Source of the DNA: [Clostridium] saccharolyticum WM1
GTDB taxonomy: Bacteria > Bacillota > Clostridia > Lachnospirales > Lachnospiraceae
Direction of reading: 5' to 3'
DNA length: 64,000 bases
Assembly (NCBI RefSeq): GCF_000144625.1
Contig: NC_014376.1
Coordinates: forward strand, 1,984,001 to 2,048,000
The translations under genes and the position numbers were made by a program. Position 1 is the first letter of the stretch. The number at the start of each line of letters is the position of its first letter. Under the pieces are notes generated by a model. The model searched no databases and was not told the origin of the DNA. It saw nothing but the letters and a program-made list of their open reading frames with translations. Shown piece after piece: positions 63,049 to 64,000 of the stretch.

Positions 63049-64000
63049 ATGAACATACGGGATATTGCCAAAAAGGTGGGTGTTTCTTCTGCGACTGTGT
63101 CCAGAGTGATAAACCAGTCTGGGTACGTAAAAGACGAAACAAAGCAGAAGGTATTAGCAGCGATTGAAGAAGCAGAATTCGTACCGAATGCCATAGCAAG
63201 AAGTTTAAGCATCCGTGACTCTTCCAGTATCGGAGTTATTGTTCCGGATATAGCCAACGAATTTTTTTCCAGCGTAATAAGCGGAATGGGAGAGATAGCA
63301 GCCAATAACCAGTATAACATTGTTTTATTTGATACAGGTGAAATGCAGGAAAGAGAACATCAGTATCTTCAGATGGCAGAAGGCCAAAGACTTTCCGGTT
63401 TGATTATTACCCCGGTTTCTGAACTTGATATGATGACCCGGGATAAACTGATTCAATTTGAAAATAAAGGAATTCCGGTGGTCCTGGTAGACCGTAATAT
63501 TAGAAATTCCAGTCTGGATGGAGTTTTTGTAGAAAATGCTGCTGCTGCCTATAAAGGAGTGGAAGCCCTGATCCATGCCGGTCACCGGAAAATTGCGATC
63601 ATTACCGGACCCAGCACCTCTATGCCTGGCAAGGACCGGTTAAATGGATACAAAGCAGCTTTAAAGGATTACAGGATGGAGCTTAAGGAAGAGTATATTG
63701 TATCCGGTGATTTCAAGATCATAAAGGCATATGAACGGACAAAAGAATTGCTGGAGCTTGCGGATCCGCCGACTGCAATTTTTGCCTCCAATAACCAGAC
63801 CAGTCTGGGAGTTCTTAAGTATCTCACAGAGCATAAATTAAAAATGGGCAGAGATATCTCTATGGTAGGCTTTGACCAGATTGAGTCTCTGAAAATAATA
63901 GATTACAGGCTTTCTACCATCGAACGTGATGCAAAGAAGCAGGGATATGAAGCAATGGCAATGCTCATTGACAAGCTATCCCATAAGGAGAGTAAAAGCT
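63049..64000 (+). CDS. LacI-family transcriptional regulator (3' end outside window)
   Basis: 317 codons visible, running off the right end without a stop. The N-terminal helix-turn-helix is classical: NIRDIAKKVGVSSATVSRVI, then INQSGYVKDETKQKV, hinge helix FVPNAIARSLS. The periplasmic-binding-protein-like domain follows (SIGVIVPDIANEFFSSVISG, GHRKIAIITGP, PTAIFASNNQTSLGVLKYL, SMVGFDQIE). Probably a RbsR/CcpA-like sugar-responsive repressor; the effector is not deducible, and regulated genes may lie beyond the window. AAAGGAG precedes ATG 63049, and the palindrome just upstream suggests it represses itself. Confidence 0.95.
   Translation, partial: MNIRDIAKKVGVSSATVSRVINQSGYVKDETKQKVLAAIEEAEFVPNAIARSLSIRDSSSIGVIVPDIANEFFSSVISGMGEIAANNQYNIVLFDTGEMQEREHQYLQMAEGQRLSGLIITPVSELDMMTRDKLIQFENKGIPVVLVDRNIRNSSLDGVFVENAAAAYKGVEALIHAGHRKIAIITGPSTSMPGKDRLNGYKAALKDYRMELKEEYIVSGDFKIIKAYERTKELLELADPPTAIFASNNQTSLGVLKYLTEHKLKMGRDISMVGFDQIESLKIIDYRLSTIERDAKKQGYEAMAMLIDKLSHKESKS

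Overview
The window looks like chromosomal core DNA of a spore-forming, anaerobic clostridium of the Lachnospiraceae type (Lacrimispora / 'Clostridium saccharolyticum' neighbourhood is my best guess). The reasons are moderate G+C, strong AGGAGG ribosome-binding sites, CodY, a Gram-positive PolC, the MEP isoprenoid genes, acetate-kinase fermentation genes, and two small proteins of clostridial families (DUF4489-like and DUF6143-like). No prophage, CRISPR array, insertion sequence or resistance island was seen. Most of the window is housekeeping DNA; the interesting signals are local.

Layout: 1-4.4 kb holds the end of comM, then dprA, topA and codY. 4.5-25.7 kb is the conserved Firmicutes block rpsB-tsf-pyrH-frr-uppS-cdsA-dxr-rseP-ispG-polC, but a complete oligopeptide ABC transporter (oppBCDF plus two tandem oppA copies, about 8 kb) lies between tsf and pyrH. 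25.8-26.0 kb holds tRNA-Pro and tRNA-Glu. 26.1-34.5 kb is a mixed region: a flavodoxin, a diguanylate cyclase, pta, a DUF4489 protein, a CYP152-type P450 peroxygenase, tRNA-Thr, a frameshifted GGDEF-EAL gene, acylphosphatase and a DUF6143 protein. 34.6-39.2 kb holds tRNA-Gly and a gyrase/topoisomerase IV pair (called parE-parC). 39.3-46.7 kb holds asd, galM, a DMT transporter, topB, a beta-helix protein and an NSS transporter. 46.8-49.5 kb, minus strand, holds upp, a decayed uracil permease, a lipoprotein and tRNA-Leu. 49.6-58.8 kb is a plus-strand run from a zinc-finger anti-sigma-like protein through polA, coaE, an MBL hydrolase, an ACT protein, UPF0210, a phosphatase, a methyltransferase, a MIF-like tautomerase and a NUDIX protein. 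58.7-64 kb holds tmcAL (minus), pduL-ackA, DUF177-rpmF and a truncated LacI-family regulator.

How it fits together: the translation block (rpsB, tsf, pyrH, frr) leads into envelope precursor synthesis (uppS, cdsA, dxr, ispG) and replication (polC). The opp insert is its own transcriptional unit, and both oppA genes have their own promoter followed by a hairpin at the predicted mRNA 5' end. Acetyl-CoA to acetate conversion is served by two unrelated phosphotransacylases: a classical Pta alone at 27.8 kb, and PduL directly upstream of AckA at 60.2 kb.

Most notable observations: DNA polymerase I at its usual locus beside coaE appears to have lost the metal-binding residues of its 5'-nuclease domain as well as of the proofreading domain; a dispersed repeat carrying a ribosome-binding site sits directly before parC, polA, the MBL hydrolase and a methyltransferase gene; the uracil permease upstream of upp is a relic; a GGDEF-EAL gene is broken at a T7 run; all five tRNAs have C at the wobble position; and 250 bp between the two oppA genes look like an unassigned structured RNA or intron relic. 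All homology statements come from recognising sequence motifs by eye; no search was run.
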